A program made the position numbers and the translations under genes. A stretch of 64,000 bases of DNA from NCBI RefSeq assembly GCF_025561445.1, contig NZ_CP095096.1:2397822-2461821 (forward strand), read 5' to 3'. The DNA is from Staphylococcus sp. IVB6181. Its GTDB lineage: Bacteria; Bacillota; Bacilli; Staphylococcales; Staphylococcaceae. This document shows, piece after piece, positions 9,985 through 19,782 of the stretch (the stretch's first letter is position 1; each line of letters begins with the position of its first letter). Under the pieces are notes generated by a model. The model was not told the DNA's origin and did no database searches. It saw only the letters and a program-made list of their open reading frames with translations.

Positions 9985-10735
9985 ATTGAACACCGCCCAA
10001 GACACTTTGTGCTTGAATGATTTCTTTATAGAACGCCTGTTTTGTACGTTCGCCTTGATATAATTCAGAATGAATTTGTCCATCTTTCAGCATAATGACA
10101 CGGTTAGAATAACTTGCTGCGGCAGGATCATGTGTCACCATTAAAATCGTTGTATTAAAACGTTCATTCATTGATTTTAAACGGCGCAATAAATCTTGCG
10201 CACTTTTAGAATCTAATGCCCCTGTCGGCTCATCCGCAAAGATAATTGCAGGTCTTGTTATAAATGCACGTGCTGCTGAAACACGCTGCTTTTGACCTCC
10301 TGAAATCTCTGAAGGATATTTATGTGCGATTTCTGTAATACCTAATGCTTCGACAACCTCATTAAAACGTACTTCCGCATCTTTTTTAGACAGCTTTTGA
10401 ATCGATAGCGGCAGCATAATATTTTCTTTAACCGTTAAAGTATCAAGCAGATTGTAATCTTGGAAAATAAATCCGATTTCTTTCTTGCGTACTTCAGACA
10501 AAGCTTTATTACTTAACTTCTGAAGTTGATGTCCATTCAACTCAACTGATCCTTGTGTAATATAATCAATTGAACTTAACATATTCAATAATGTCGTTTT
10601 ACCAGAACCTGATGGCCCCATAATTGAAATAAATTCACCTTTTTCAACTTTAAACGACAAACCCTTAAGCACCTCTTGCGCCACTTGTTTGTTTCCAAAT
10701 ACTTTAGTTAAATTGGATACTGTTAGAATTGCCAT
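9974..10735 (-). CDS. vraF: ABC transporter ATPase VraF (BceA type)
   Basis: This 253-residue ATPase has Walker [10 protein letters not shown] (residues 40-48), a Q-loop [10 protein letters not shown], signature SGGQKQRV, and Walker [14 protein letters not shown]. The TGALD variant is typical of MacB/BceA ATPases. It powers VraG. The start has AGGAGCGC upstream at good spacing. It is separated from graS by about 90 bases, so vraFG may have its own promoter under GraR control. Confidence 0.96.
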   Translation of the reverse strand: MAILTVSNLTKVFGNKQVAQEVLKGLSFKVEKGEFISIMGPSGSGKTTLLNMLSSIDYITQGSVELNGHQLQKLSNKALSEVRKKEIGFIFQDYNLLDTLTVKENIMLPLSIQKLSKKDAEVRFNEVVEALGITEIAHKYPSEISGGQKQRVSAARAFITRPAIIFADEPTGALDSKSAQDLLRRLKSMNERFNTTILMVTHDPAAASYSNRVIMLKDGQIHSELYQGERTKQAFYKEIIQAQSVLGGVQYEL

Positions 10736-10826
10736 TTTGATAGCGCTCCTTTTCTTAACTTATTGTACTTTCAGTGTACGCAACTACTGCTTTTAGGTCG
10801 TTGGATTGATGTTACAAAACACAGGC

Positions 10827-11870
10827 TTAAAGTGACAATATTGTCACTTCAGACATACGTGACAATATTTCATTTTGTTTTGGAAAAACAAAAGTCACTG
10901 TTGTCCCTTTATTGACTGTTGAATCTACCTCTACTTGAATCTGAAGTGCATCTTTAATTTGGTCCACTAAATATAAACCGATACCTGAAGAAGTCGTTTC
11001 GTGACGATATTGCGTAGAAGTAAAACCGCGTTCAAAAATCCGCGGCAAATCATTCGTCGCAATCCCGCGTCCAGTATCTGTGATGCTTAAGCACACTTGC
11101 TCTTGTGCTTTATAAGCATTGATTGTGATTTCGGTACTTGGATGACTGTATTTCACCGCATTTGAAATCACTTGCCGCAGCATCATTTTGCACCACTTCA
11201 TATCTGTAAACACTTGAAAATCCGCTTCGAAATCCATATCAAAGCCGATACCGCGCTGCCTGCAGATATTGCGCGTGAGCTGAATTTCTCCTATCACCAT
11301 TCGTTTCAAGGAGACTTTATCAAAATAGAGGTCTTGCTGCTTCGAATTCAGCCGTGTTAAGTACAGCTGGTTATCCAGCATTTGATTCATACGCGACCAT
11401 TCGTACAACATTTCATTGCGGCGTGTTTCATCTGTTTCTTGGTCAATTAATAACTGCAGCGCAGTCAGCGGTGTTTTAATTTCATGCACAAACTCCGTTA
11501 AGCTTTGTTCGTGTGCATTCAATTGAATGGCTTGTTCCGATACAATGTGCTTTTGACGCTGAATCATCGTATACAGATAATCCAGTACTTCACTCTCCAT
11601 CGGTGTATTTGCTGCTTCTTTATGTTTTAACTCCTCAATCTCTCGCATCTCTGACAGCTGCTTATTAAATGCTGTTTCATAAAAGTAAGCAAAGATTAAG
11701 AACACCAGTGTAAATATCAGATTGCATAAAATCACATAGCCTACCGAACCAAGTGATAAATCAGGATCCAAATAAGCTAATACAACCAAAAAGACTTGAA
11801 AGCCTAAAATAAGCGCCAGCCAATTCAACCGCGACACTAAATAATGATAAATTCTTTTAATCGAAGTCAT
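10827..11870 (-). CDS. graS: Sensor histidine kinase GraS (intramembrane-sensing)
   Basis: Starting at 11870 (MTSIKRIYHYLVSRLNW) the protein has 347 residues. Two membrane helices flank a very short extracellular loop (YLDPDLSLGSVG), as in BceS/GraS kinases. The H-box is EFVHEIKTPLTAL, with ATP-binding N-box SNAVKYS, G1 DTGRGI and G2 SSGIGLYLV. The C-terminus SRMSEVTILSL matches S. aureus GraS. It overlaps the graR stop by 14 bases, so the pair is translationally coupled. It senses cationic peptides together with VraFG and controls dlt and mprF. Confidence 0.95.
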   Translation of the reverse strand: MTSIKRIYHYLVSRLNWLALILGFQVFLVVLAYLDPDLSLGSVGYVILCNLIFTLVFLIFAYFYETAFNKQLSEMREIEELKHKEAANTPMESEVLDYLYTMIQRQKHIVSEQAIQLNAHEQSLTEFVHEIKTPLTALQLLIDQETDETRRNEMLYEWSRMNQMLDNQLYLTRLNSKQQDLYFDKVSLKRMVIGEIQLTRNICRQRGIGFDMDFEADFQVFTDMKWCKMMLRQVISNAVKYSHPSTEITINAYKAQEQVCLSITDTGRGIATNDLPRIFERGFTSTQYRHETTSSGIGLYLVDQIKDALQIQVEVDSTVNKGTTVTFVFPKQNEILSRMSEVTILSL

Positions 11871-12537
11871 GTGCCATATATCCTTTGCCGACTCTTGTTT
11901 CAATCGCATGCGTTAAACCGAATTCTGCCAGTTTCTTTCTTAAACGATTGATATTCACCGTTAAGGTATTATCGCTGACAAAGGCTTCATCATCCCACAA
12001 TGCAGTGATAATCGCATCACGGCTGACAATTTGATTGCGGTGCTGTAATAAAATTTCCAGTATCAGCATCTCTGTTTTCGACAAGTGCGCACTTTCACCC
12101 TCTCGTTCTAAGACACCTTTTGCCAAATCCACTTGTACATCTCCCCATGTCATCATACGTTTTTCTTCTATATTAAATTGATAAACGCGGCGGTAAATCG
12201 CCTTTAACTTTGCAATCAGCACATTGGTATAGAACGGCTTCTGCATAAAATCATCCGCCCCTAATTCCATACTCATCACTTGATCCATCGGATTATCTCT
12301 AGCGGATAAGAAGAGTATCGGCACATTCGATTGATTACGAATGGCACGACACCAATAGAAACCATCATATTTCGGCAATTCAACATCCATGATGATAATC
12401 TCTGGTTGGATTTCTTTATATTCTTCTAAGACATGGTTAAAGTCTTCTATACCGTATACATGCAAGTCCCAGTGTTCCAATTCTTTCTTTAATTGTTCAA
12501 ATAAAGATTTATCATCTTCTACCAATAAAATTTTCAT
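11857..12537 (-). CDS. graR: Response regulator GraR
   Basis: This is a 226-residue OmpR/PhoB-type regulator. The receiver domain has acidic pocket VEDD, phosphoacceptor Asp in IIIMDVELPKYDG, Thr/Ser switch FLSARD, and Lys FMQKPF. The C-terminal winged helix includes LTVNINRLRKKLAE. It activates dltABCD, mprF and vraFG in S. aureus. In S. aureus graX precedes graR; here the upstream neighbour is a divergent acetyltransferase and no graX-like frame is seen. Confidence 0.95.
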   Translation of the reverse strand: MKILLVEDDKSLFEQLKKELEHWDLHVYGIEDFNHVLEEYKEIQPEIIIMDVELPKYDGFYWCRAIRNQSNVPILFLSARDNPMDQVMSMELGADDFMQKPFYTNVLIAKLKAIYRRVYQFNIEEKRMMTWGDVQVDLAKGVLEREGESAHLSKTEMLILEILLQHRNQIVSRDAIITALWDDEAFVSDNTLTVNINRLRKKLAEFGLTHAIETRVGKGYMAHDFD

Positions 12538-12743
12538 GCTTTCACCAGCCTGTATTTATTTCAAAATCATTGCAAAAACATTTCTTTTACATTTCACTGT
12601 TTTTCTTTTACACTATTGAATACGTACTACTCTAAAATATATTGTTTTATACACTTTAGATAAGCATTGAACTAAATCAATGCAGTCCGGTACGAATTAG
12701 TATATACTCAGTGTAATACTACCTTATAAAATGGAGGGTGTCT

Positions 12744-13250
12744 ATGGAACATACGATTAGAGAAATAAGTATAAATGATGCGGATGATTATATTGTATTG
12801 TTGAAAGATATCTACGATGAGTCTAATTACATGCTGTATAGTCCTGGTGAATATGTCCCTTCGCTTTCAAGTGCACTCAAGCAGCTTGAACATTTCATCA
12901 CTTCTCCATCAAATACCATTTACCTCGCTGAAATCGACGGTATGCTGATTGGGTTTGCAATTGTAACTTCCCGCAAATACGAGCGCACACGTCATGAAAC
13001 ACGCGTACGTATCGGTATACGCGAACAATACCGCAGCAAAGGTGTTGGGCAATCGTTACTAAACGCGGTGGATGCATGGGCATATAACCACAGTATTCGC
13101 CGTTTAGAAGCATTAGTTGTTCCTGAAAATGAAACAGCCGTGGATTTATTTAAATCCGCCGGTTATCAAATTGAAGGCGAAATGCGCGATAAATTAAAGA
13201 TAGATAATAAATTCTACAGTGAATATGTAATGGCTAAATTATTACATTAA
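12744..13250 (+). CDS. GNAT-family N-acetyltransferase
   Basis: The 168-residue protein has the GNAT acetyl-CoA loop RIGIREQYRSKGVGQSLLNAVDAWA (motif A, Q/RxxGxG/A form) and motif B LEALVVPENETAVDLFKSAGYQIEG, which is characteristic of the RimJ/L or small-molecule branch. Substrate is unknown. The ATG at 12744 is chosen because GGAGGG sits 6 bases upstream. The GTG at 12738 overlaps that site. It is divergent from graR and ends at a clear terminator. Confidence 0.88.
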   Translation: MEHTIREISINDADDYIVLLKDIYDESNYMLYSPGEYVPSLSSALKQLEHFITSPSNTIYLAEIDGMLIGFAIVTSRKYERTRHETRVRIGIREQYRSKGVGQSLLNAVDAWAYNHSIRRLEALVVPENETAVDLFKSAGYQIEGEMRDKLKIDNKFYSEYVMAKLLH

Positions 13251-13258
13251 TACTTTTT

Positions 13259-13290
13259 CCTAATATGTATCTTTGCATATTAGGTTTTTA
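13259..13290 (+). terminator. Terminator of the GNAT gene
   Basis: CCTAATATG and CATATTAGG form a hairpin followed by TTTTTATTTT. Confidence 0.82.
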
Positions 13291-13336
13291 TTTTGTCTTT
13301 TTCATTCACCTCACTATTTATTATTTTATAGCATAA

Positions 13337-13378
13337 AGAGATATCAGATAAAACACATGCATCTGGTATCTCTTTTCA
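13337..13378. terminator. Hairpin between convergent GNAT and esterase genes
   Basis: The arms AAAGAGATATCAGAT and ATCTGGTATCTCTTT pair with one mismatch. Both sides carry short T/A tracts, so it probably serves the esterase gene on the minus strand. Confidence 0.6.
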
Positions 13379-13398
13379 TCTATTACTATTCATTTTTA

Positions 13399-14448
13399 TT
13401 AATATGGATTGAGTTGGACAGAGTCCGTCTGTTCATCTTGCTCTTTCATCGTTGTAGAGCTTGTGTTGCGGCTTAAGAAGCGTTGTACTTGTGTCAGGTT
13501 CTCTTTAGATTCCGGCAGATTCAAATGGAATTGGTACTGATGTCTGAGTTGATGAGAACCATCATAGAATAAGGTATCTGCAGAAGTGCCTTTTTCATCT
13601 AACACTTGTGCAAATTCTTCGTTTTGACTCGCAAACGGATCGGCATCGCCTACAGATAAGAATGTCGGCGGATAATTTTTAGTAACATGCTCAATTGTCG
13701 ACATTTCCGATAGATCTCTAAACTCAGTTTCCCAATTTTCTGTACCTGTATAACTTCTCATAAATAATTGAATACGCGGGAATTCTGTTTTCTTCACTGT
13801 ATTCATATTATAGAATCCGCCGAAAAAGATAGCGGCACGAATATTTTCAGGTTTGAAGCGTTGTTTAAAGTCCATTTCTTTTCTTAATTTTTCATCCGTT
13901 TGAATCGCTGTATACTGACTGTTTAATTGTGCCCCGGCAGAATCTCCGCCAAAGACCACTTGATTGAAATCAATCGGCAATTCATGCGGGTTTTCTTTAA
14001 TAAACTTTACAGCTTGATCCATTTGGATTAAAGGTGTCGGATATTTATATTGCGGTGCTAATGCATAATTCACATTCACGACAATGTAACCTTGTTCAGC
14101 AATCCTTGAAAGCAGCGGATTTTTATATTGCTTATCACCTGCAATAAAACCGCCGCCATGCATCCAAAAAATTACAGGCAGCTTCACATCTTTATCTAAT
14201 TCTGCTGGTGTAATAATGTCTAGTTGGCTTTTCGGGTAAGTCTTGCCATATGTAATATTATTAAAGACTTTAACATTGTTATTATTAATTGCGACTTTTT
14301 GTTTCATATTTTGTCTATGCTGCTCATCCATATATAATTTCACTCCGATAGCTATGGCAATACATACTAAGACACCGACAACGGCCCCTCCTATCAACCA
14401 ACGCTTTTTGCGACTGCTCATTTCATTATCATGTCCTCTCTCTGTCAT
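13399..14448 (-). CDS. Membrane-anchored alpha/beta hydrolase (HSL-type esterase/lipase)
   Basis: The 349-residue protein has a single N-terminal membrane helix (WLIGGAVVGVLVCIAIAIGV), so the catalytic domain should lie outside the membrane. The oxyanion-hole motif is WMHGGGFIAGD (near residue 115), the nucleophile is GGDSAGAQ, the acid is probably in VGDADPFASQ, and the His is in YDGSHQLRHQY. These are hormone-sensitive-lipase family features. A similar lipase-like gene lies near graRS in S. aureus. The start may instead be the internal ATG at residue 10 (MSSRKKRW). Substrate unknown. Confidence 0.9.
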   Translation of the reverse strand: MTERGHDNEMSSRKKRWLIGGAVVGVLVCIAIAIGVKLYMDEQHRQNMKQKVAINNNNVKVFNNITYGKTYPKSQLDIITPAELDKDVKLPVIFWMHGGGFIAGDKQYKNPLLSRIAEQGYIVVNVNYALAPQYKYPTPLIQMDQAVKFIKENPHELPIDFNQVVFGGDSAGAQLNSQYTAIQTDEKLRKEMDFKQRFKPENIRAAIFFGGFYNMNTVKKTEFPRIQLFMRSYTGTENWETEFRDLSEMSTIEHVTKNYPPTFLSVGDADPFASQNEEFAQVLDEKGTSADTLFYDGSHQLRHQYQFHLNLPESKENLTQVQRFLSRNTSSTTMKEQDEQTDSVQLNPY

Positions 14449-14527
14449 TCTTTGGGCGAGATAATTTTATTTCGCTTTTATTGTACTTGAAATCACAATG
14501 TATCTCAAAGACGAAGCAATACTCATT

Positions 14528-14554
14528 AAAAAAGCGCAGCATCATCTGCTGCGC
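14528..14554 (-). terminator. Terminator of the YkvI-family gene
   Basis: GCGCAGCA (14534-14541) pairs with TGCTGCGC (14547-14554). On the minus strand a T6 run follows. Confidence 0.85.
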
Positions 14555-14645
14555 CATGTTCTACTATTTTCATCCTTATTGTTTTTACAATAAGTTGACC
14601 TTCATTTTTGTTTTGCTATATCAAGTAAATTAACAAATTGGGCTT

Positions 14646-15713
14646 TTATGCGATATGTTGTTCATTTTCTTTCTTACGTTTGAAATACTTAATTAATACG
14701 CCGACTACGATTAAGAGTCCGATTACACCCATCATAGGATATAAGAAGTTAATCAGACTTGAGAAGCCTACGAAACTTAATCCGTAACCTACTAACATCA
14801 TAATCACGATTAAAATATGGTATTTCTTACTGTATGGTGTTGTAAATCTTGCTGCGAATGAATACAGCATACCCAAAATTGTATTGTACATTACGGCTAA
14901 CATTACAACCGATAACACAATTGTCACAGCTGGGTGAATACCATGTGCTAATTTCAATGTTGGAATAGCCGCGTCTTTAATCGTTGGATACTCAGATTGC
15001 AATGCAAATGTGATTAAAGCTAATAGAATCGTATAAACGATACCGCCGAATAATGCGCCGGCACCAGATACTTTTCTTTTACTTGCATCACCGCCGATTG
15101 CAACGATAGTACTGAATCCAACTGCGAAAGCTAAACCGCCGTATACAGTACCCCAGAAGATACCTAAGAATGGATTTGCTTTCGGCATTGTCGCGTTGAT
15201 TTCGTTAAATGGCACTTCACCTTTCACTAAATATGTCCCTGCAATAATAATCACTAAAATGATTAAGAATGGTGTAACAACACCTAATGCACGAACAATT
15301 TTGTTGAAGTCCATCAATAATGTAATGTAAATTGCGATAACCATAATCAAGGCACCTAACCATGTAGGTATGCCGTAACTTTCATGGAATGCAGAACCTG
15401 CCCCTGCGATCATTGTGACAGAAATTCCGAATAAGAAGAAGACTAAAATATAGTCGATGATCCGTCCTAAGCCTTTCCCAAATAAATAAGACAAAGTCGA
15501 TTCGTGGTTTTCAGCATCGAAAGCCGTTCCGATTTTCGCTACTTGTCTTCCGATGAATCCTAAGATAATTCCTGAAAGTAATACACCGATATAAGCCCAT
15601 AAGCCGAACTCGGTGAAGAATTGCATAACTTCTTGACCTGTTGAAAAACCTGCGCCGACGACTACACCGACATAGGCAAAGCCAATTTTTACAGTTTCTT
15701 TATTAAACGTCAT
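14646..15713 (-). CDS. YkvI-family membrane transporter (APC-like fold), copy 1
   Basis: This 355-residue protein has about ten membrane helices. The N-terminal signature GFAYVGVVVGAGFSTGQEVMQFF contains the unwound-helix GAGFSTGQE motif typical of YkvI proteins, which are distant relatives of amino-acid/sodium symporters. A second YkvI protein in this window (33504-34595) is cotranscribed with an amino-acid racemase-like enzyme, which hints at amino-acid substrates for the family. It is monocistronic here. The short charged tail KRKKENEQHIA is cytosolic. Confidence 0.88.
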   Translation of the reverse strand: MTFNKETVKIGFAYVGVVVGAGFSTGQEVMQFFTEFGLWAYIGVLLSGIILGFIGRQVAKIGTAFDAENHESTLSYLFGKGLGRIIDYILVFFLFGISVTMIAGAGSAFHESYGIPTWLGALIMVIAIYITLLMDFNKIVRALGVVTPFLIILVIIIAGTYLVKGEVPFNEINATMPKANPFLGIFWGTVYGGLAFAVGFSTIVAIGGDASKRKVSGAGALFGGIVYTILLALITFALQSEYPTIKDAAIPTLKLAHGIHPAVTIVLSVVMLAVMYNTILGMLYSFAARFTTPYSKKYHILIVIMMLVGYGLSFVGFSSLINFLYPMMGVIGLLIVVGVLIKYFKRKKENEQHIA

Positions 15714-15982
15714 AATAACGTTAAATACCTCCTCGTGTAATTAAACCAATGCTTGCCAACGTTTTACTTACTATCCATAGCGTTTCTGTCTGAAAAGGCC
15801 ATTACTTTTTCCATGAAAAGTTTATAGTAACAATAAACTGCCACAAAGCGCAATAGGCGTTCTGTGTAATTGAACAAACACAACAATAAATTACCCTCAA
15901 CTCGATAGAATTACTCATTAAACTTTGTGAACGTTATCATTAGAAATACTTAAGTATCATTTTTTCTTGCAGAAAAAACTAA
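15714..15982. other. Intergenic upstream region of ykvI-like gene
   Basis: No gene was seen. It holds the presumed ykvI-like promoter. Confidence 0.4.
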
Positions 15983-16008
15983 AGAGAGCACCTTTTACGG
16001 CACTCTCT
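15983..16008 (-). terminator. Terminator of the 166-residue hypothetical gene
   Basis: The arms AGAGAGCACC and GGCACTCTCT pair with two G-U pairs on the minus-strand RNA, followed by TTTAGTTTTTT. Confidence 0.72.
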
Positions 16009-16023
16009 GTAATGGGTTGATTA

Positions 16024-16524
16024 TTATTTTGCATCACGGTTTTGATTAAGTTCGTCAATGCTGACCACAACGTTATCCATTCGTTTCGCTGTCTGTTTAA
16101 GAATATTACGGGCTACGTTATTGTTCGGATCCAGCTTCAAAATCTGTTTAGAAATATCGAAAGCTTTTTTATCAGAAATAACAGGTTCAGGAATTGCATG
16201 GAGTAACAACATTTGTAGTAAACTCTTCACTTCTTTGCCCTCAGTGAGTTTTATGGAAGCTTCAGCATGATAATAAGCAGAGTCAAGCGCACCTTCTAAT
16301 TCGCTTAATGGATAAACCAGCAGCAAGAATGCTAAATCGTGCATTTCGGCAGTTTCTCCATCTTTGATCATATCTAAGATACACGTGTAAAACATGATAC
16401 TTTCTACTTCATGCGCACTTGAAATGTAATGTTCTTCAAATTCCATAAAATCTGATTCGGACATTAATCGTTTTACTGATTCAAATTCACCGTTTAAGAC
16501 ATGTCGCTTTATTAAATCTTTCAT
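16024..16524 (-). CDS. Conserved hypothetical, helical (TPR-like C-terminus)
   Basis: I do not recognise this 166-residue soluble protein. It is predicted all-helical and acidic. The C-terminal half (AFDISKQILKLDPNNNVARNILKQTA) resembles a tetratricopeptide unit, with the LDPNNxxAR turn, which suggests a protein-protein contact role. RBS GAGGACAT lies before the ATG at 16524. It is a single-gene unit with its own terminator between the ykvI-like and fhu genes. Confidence 0.75.
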   Translation of the reverse strand: MKDLIKRHVLNGEFESVKRLMSESDFMEFEEHYISSAHEVESIMFYTCILDMIKDGETAEMHDLAFLLLVYPLSELEGALDSAYYHAEASIKLTEGKEVKSLLQMLLLHAIPEPVISDKKAFDISKQILKLDPNNNVARNILKQTAKRMDNVVVSIDELNQNRDAK

Positions 16525-16644
16525 GCCAATGTCCTCCTATAGTTGAACAGATTTTATCTACAATTAACATAATTCTATCATATATTTTCTTGATTTCACA
16601 TCAATATCTTTCAACCTTATACATATAATTTCAAATACAATCAA

Positions 16645-17661
16645 TTAGAAGGACTTAGTACGATACATCAGATATAAGAAATACGGCGCGCCGATTAAAG
16701 CAACGACAATACCTGCAGGAATGCCGGAAGGTTGTAAAACCACTTGACCTACTGTATCAGAAAAGACCAGTAAGAAAGCTCCGATTACAACCGCCAGCGG
16801 CATAAATAATTGGTGTCTCGGTCCTACAATCGTCTTCGCAATGTGCGGACCCATTAAACCGATAAAGCTGATGGCGCCGCTGACTGCGACCGCTGCCGAT
16901 GACAACGCTACGGCCAGCAGTAAAATGACCATGCGAGCACGTCTGACATTCACACCTAAGCCTTGTGCTAATTGTTCGTTGGTATTTAAGATGTTCAGCG
17001 TATTAGCTTTCATAAATAAGAACGGTACAATAACTACCAGCCACGGCAGTAATGCGATTACAAATGTCCATTCGTCACCCCAAATATTTCCGGCCAGCCA
17101 TGTCGCCATAAATTCAGCTTGGTCTTTATCAAATTTTGACATTAAAGTCAGGGAACCGCCGGATAAAGCTGCCGATAAGCCTACACCGACGAGCACCATA
17201 CTCGCAGGTGTCATGCCGCGTTCTTTAGAATAACTGAAATAGAAAATAACCAGCGCTGTTAAAATACCGCCGATCATACTTAAAATCGGCAATACATAAA
17301 TAAAGCTGTCCGCATTGACTTGTCCGATAACAATAAACAATGCGATAAAGAAACCGCTGCCCGCATTAATACCAAGGATACCCGGCTCTGCAAGCGGGTT
17401 GTTCGTCACACTCTGCATCATTGCACCGCTTAAACTTAAGGCAGCACCTGCAAGAATAGTAATCAGCATTCGCGGCATTCTGAATTCTAATAAAATTAAA
17501 CTGTCTGTGTATTCACCAAAGCCGAACAGTGTTTTAAAAAATGTACCGATAGACATTTGATATTCGCCTGAAGTCATACTCCAAGCACATGCACACAAAA
17601 GCAGTATAATCAAAATCGTCAATGCGATAATTTGTTTGATTCTTAAACTTTTCTCTATCAT
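16645..17661 (-). CDS. fhuG: Iron-hydroxamate ABC permease FhuG
   Basis: This 338-residue FecCD permease has the family loops LLEFRMPRMLITILAGAALSLSGAMMQSVTNNPLAEPGILGINAGSGF (given here by its key residues R-PR near 58 and NPLAEP near 92) and the C-terminal SGAISFIGLMGPHIAK. It pairs with FhuB to form the heterodimeric channel for hydroxamate siderophores. The start overlaps the fhuB stop by 4 bases (ATGA) with AGGAGG upstream. Confidence 0.95.
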   Translation of the reverse strand: MIEKSLRIKQIIALTILIILLLCACAWSMTSGEYQMSIGTFFKTLFGFGEYTDSLILLEFRMPRMLITILAGAALSLSGAMMQSVTNNPLAEPGILGINAGSGFFIALFIVIGQVNADSFIYVLPILSMIGGILTALVIFYFSYSKERGMTPASMVLVGVGLSAALSGGSLTLMSKFDKDQAEFMATWLAGNIWGDEWTFVIALLPWLVVIVPFLFMKANTLNILNTNEQLAQGLGVNVRRARMVILLLAVALSSAAVAVSGAISFIGLMGPHIAKTIVGPRHQLFMPLAVVIGAFLLVFSDTVGQVVLQPSGIPAGIVVALIGAPYFLYLMYRTKSF

Positions 17662-18665
17662 ATCGTGCGCCCTCCTTTTCTAATCAAATAGATAAAGTAA
17701 GGCACACCGATAAATGACACGATAGCACCGACAGGTGCATCGCCAAGCATACGCGCTGCAGTATCAGCCAATAGTACTAACAGTGCACCCAATATTGCTG
17801 TGACGGGTATGACTTTCGCATAATCTGTACCGATTAAAAAGCGTACAATATGCGGTACAATCAAACCGACAAAGGCAATTTGACCTACCATCGCAACGGC
17901 AATACCAGCCAGCAGCATCGTTAAAACCAGACTCAATGCTCGGATAAAACCGACATTTTGTCCTAAGCCTTTCGCAAGACTTTCACCAAGATTTAAGATA
18001 GTTAATTGTCTGCTTAATAAAACAATCAATACAATCGTAATCAAGATGACAGGCGCACTCCACTTCAGCTGCGACCATGTAGTACCGGAAACACCGCCCA
18101 TACTCCAAAAGTTAAGATCTTGGTTTAATTTAAAAGCCAGTGCGATACCTTGGCTTAATGCCGTAAGGAAAGCACTGACTGCAGCACCCGCTAATATAAT
18201 ACGAATCGGATTGAAACCATCTGTACGAGAACGGCCCATCATTAATACAATCGTACCGCCCATGATTGCCCCGATAAAACCAGCAAGCATCAATATACCG
18301 AATGCAGCTTGCGGCATGAATGCATAGGTTAAAGCCAACATGAAGCTGGCACCTGCGTTTAAACCGATTAAACTCGGGTCAGCTAAACCATTTTTCGTCA
18401 CGCCTTGTACAACTGCACCGGCAACGGCTAAAGCCATGCCGACTAAAATGGCGCCTAAGTCTCTCGGTATTCTTATTTCACTGATAATATTATGCTGTTC
18501 ATTCGAGGCATTATAATGGAAAATCGCATCATAAATCGTTGATAAACGAATATGCGCATCTCCATATAAAATGGACAGTACCAGCATGACTAAAAGTAAT
18601 ATCAGCGATATACATAGTGTTGCTGTGAATTTGGTGTATCTCTGTTTTTTCTCTCTCTCACCCAT
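17658..18665 (-). CDS. fhuB: Iron-hydroxamate ABC permease FhuB
   Basis: This FecCD permease has about 335 residues from the ATG at 18665. An upstream GTG at 18701 is possible but lies inside fhuC and lacks a ribosome site. Motifs are EIRIPRDLGAILVGMALAVAG, NGLADPSLIGLNAGAS and VGQIAFVGLIVPHIVR. It forms the membrane channel with FhuG. The substrate-binding FhuD lipoproteins are not in the window, as in S. aureus where they are encoded elsewhere. Confidence 0.94.
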   Translation of the reverse strand: MGEREKKQRYTKFTATLCISLILLLVMLVLSILYGDAHIRLSTIYDAIFHYNASNEQHNIISEIRIPRDLGAILVGMALAVAGAVVQGVTKNGLADPSLIGLNAGASFMLALTYAFMPQAAFGILMLAGFIGAIMGGTIVLMMGRSRTDGFNPIRIILAGAAVSAFLTALSQGIALAFKLNQDLNFWSMGGVSGTTWSQLKWSAPVILITIVLIVLLSRQLTILNLGESLAKGLGQNVGFIRALSLVLTMLLAGIAVAMVGQIAFVGLIVPHIVRFLIGTDYAKVIPVTAILGALLVLLADTAARMLGDAPVGAIVSFIGVPYFIYLIRKGGRTI

Positions 18666-18676
18666 TGATGATTGCC

Positions 18677-19483
18677 TCACACTTTCGAGTAATGTTTGCA
18701 CAATAAATCATACGTTACAAGCATAGGTTTGCCTGTTCTCGGATCAGTACTGAGTTCCGCATCAATATTGAAACATCTCTCTAGAATATCTTTCGTCAAC
18801 ACTTCTTGCGTTTCACCGCTGGATACAATTTCTCCTGCTTTCATCGCTATCAAATGATCTGAGAAACGTATCGCTTGGTTGATATCATGCAAGACCATAA
18901 CAATAGTACAGCCTTGTTCACGGTTCAATTCTTGAACCAGCTCTAAAATTTCTAATTGGTGGCTGATATCTAAATAAGTGGTAGGCTCATCTAAGAAAAT
19001 AATATCTGTTTTTTGAGCTAATGCCATCGCAATCCAGACACGTTGTCTTTGTCCGCCGCTCAAATCATTAATCGGTCTGTGTTTAAAGTCGTATGTGCCT
19101 GTAACTCTAAGTGCCCAATCAATTTCTGCTTTGTCTTCTGCACTTAAACGTCCGAAACCTTTTTGGTGCGGGAAGCGACCATAAGATACCAATTCACCTG
19201 TAGTTAAACCATCTGCGACATCAGGTGATTGAGGCAGAATCGCAATTTTCTTTGCGATTTCTTTTGTTGATTGTGTATGAATATTTTTGCCGTCAAGCGT
19301 AATTTGTCCGCCTTTGACCGCTAATAATCTAGATAATGCTTTCAACAATGTCGATTTACCGCAACCGTTAGGCCCAATAATTGACGTTACTTTACCATCA
19401 GGAATCTCTACATCTAAATCATTGACAATTACATGATCCCCATATCCAATTGTCACTTGCTGACCATTTAAACGATTAGTCAA
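18677..19483 (-). CDS. fhuC: Iron-siderophore ABC ATPase FhuC
   Basis: The 268-residue ATPase has Walker A GPNGCGKSTLL, signature NDLSGGQRQRV, Walker B IIFLDEPTTYLD and H-loop VLHDINQ. FhuC is the shared ATPase for several siderophore importers in S. aureus. The start is TTG at 19483, fixed by GGAGGATG 7 bases upstream. First gene of fhuCBG, under the Fur box at 19673-19687. Confidence 0.95.
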   Translation of the reverse strand: MTNRLNGQQVTIGYGDHVIVNDLDVEIPDGKVTSIIGPNGCGKSTLLKALSRLLAVKGGQITLDGKNIHTQSTKEIAKKIAILPQSPDVADGLTTGELVSYGRFPHQKGFGRLSAEDKAEIDWALRVTGTYDFKHRPINDLSGGQRQRVWIAMALAQKTDIIFLDEPTTYLDISHQLEILELVQELNREQGCTIVMVLHDINQAIRFSDHLIAMKAGEIVSSGETQEVLTKDILERCFNIDAELSTDPRTGKPMLVTYDLLCKHYSKV

Positions 19484-19672
19484 TATACTTCATCCTCCGT
19501 TGGATACGACATTGATTCCTTGAATACAGTTACCGTAATAACCGCCTCTTTTCAAGGTTTGCCGCTATCTTCAATTTCGCATAATCTATACATCTATTTA
19601 CAAAATAATTGTGTATATCTCAAATACCTTATAGTTGTGTTTATCACTTTATCTCAATTACCAAACTGTAAT

Positions 19673-19687
19673 TGATAATCATTATCA
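19673..19687. promoter_or_regulatory. Fur box upstream of fhuCBG
   Basis: TGATAATCATTATCA is a perfect 7-1-7 inverted repeat, the Fur operator core. It lies about 190 bases before the fhuC start. This predicts iron-repressed expression. Confidence 0.88.
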
Positions 19688-19750
19688 TAGGATACATTAT
19701 AACATCTTTTCTGCTCATTTCCTAACAAATATTATTGCACAGAACGCAAA

Positions 19751-19774
19751 AAATCGAGGCAAATGCCTCGATTT
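19751..19774 (-). terminator. Terminator of the yitT-like gene
   Basis: The arms AATCGAGGCA and TGCCTCGATT pair. On the minus strand the run TTTTTTGCG follows. Confidence 0.85.
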
Positions 19775-19782
19775 CTTTACAG

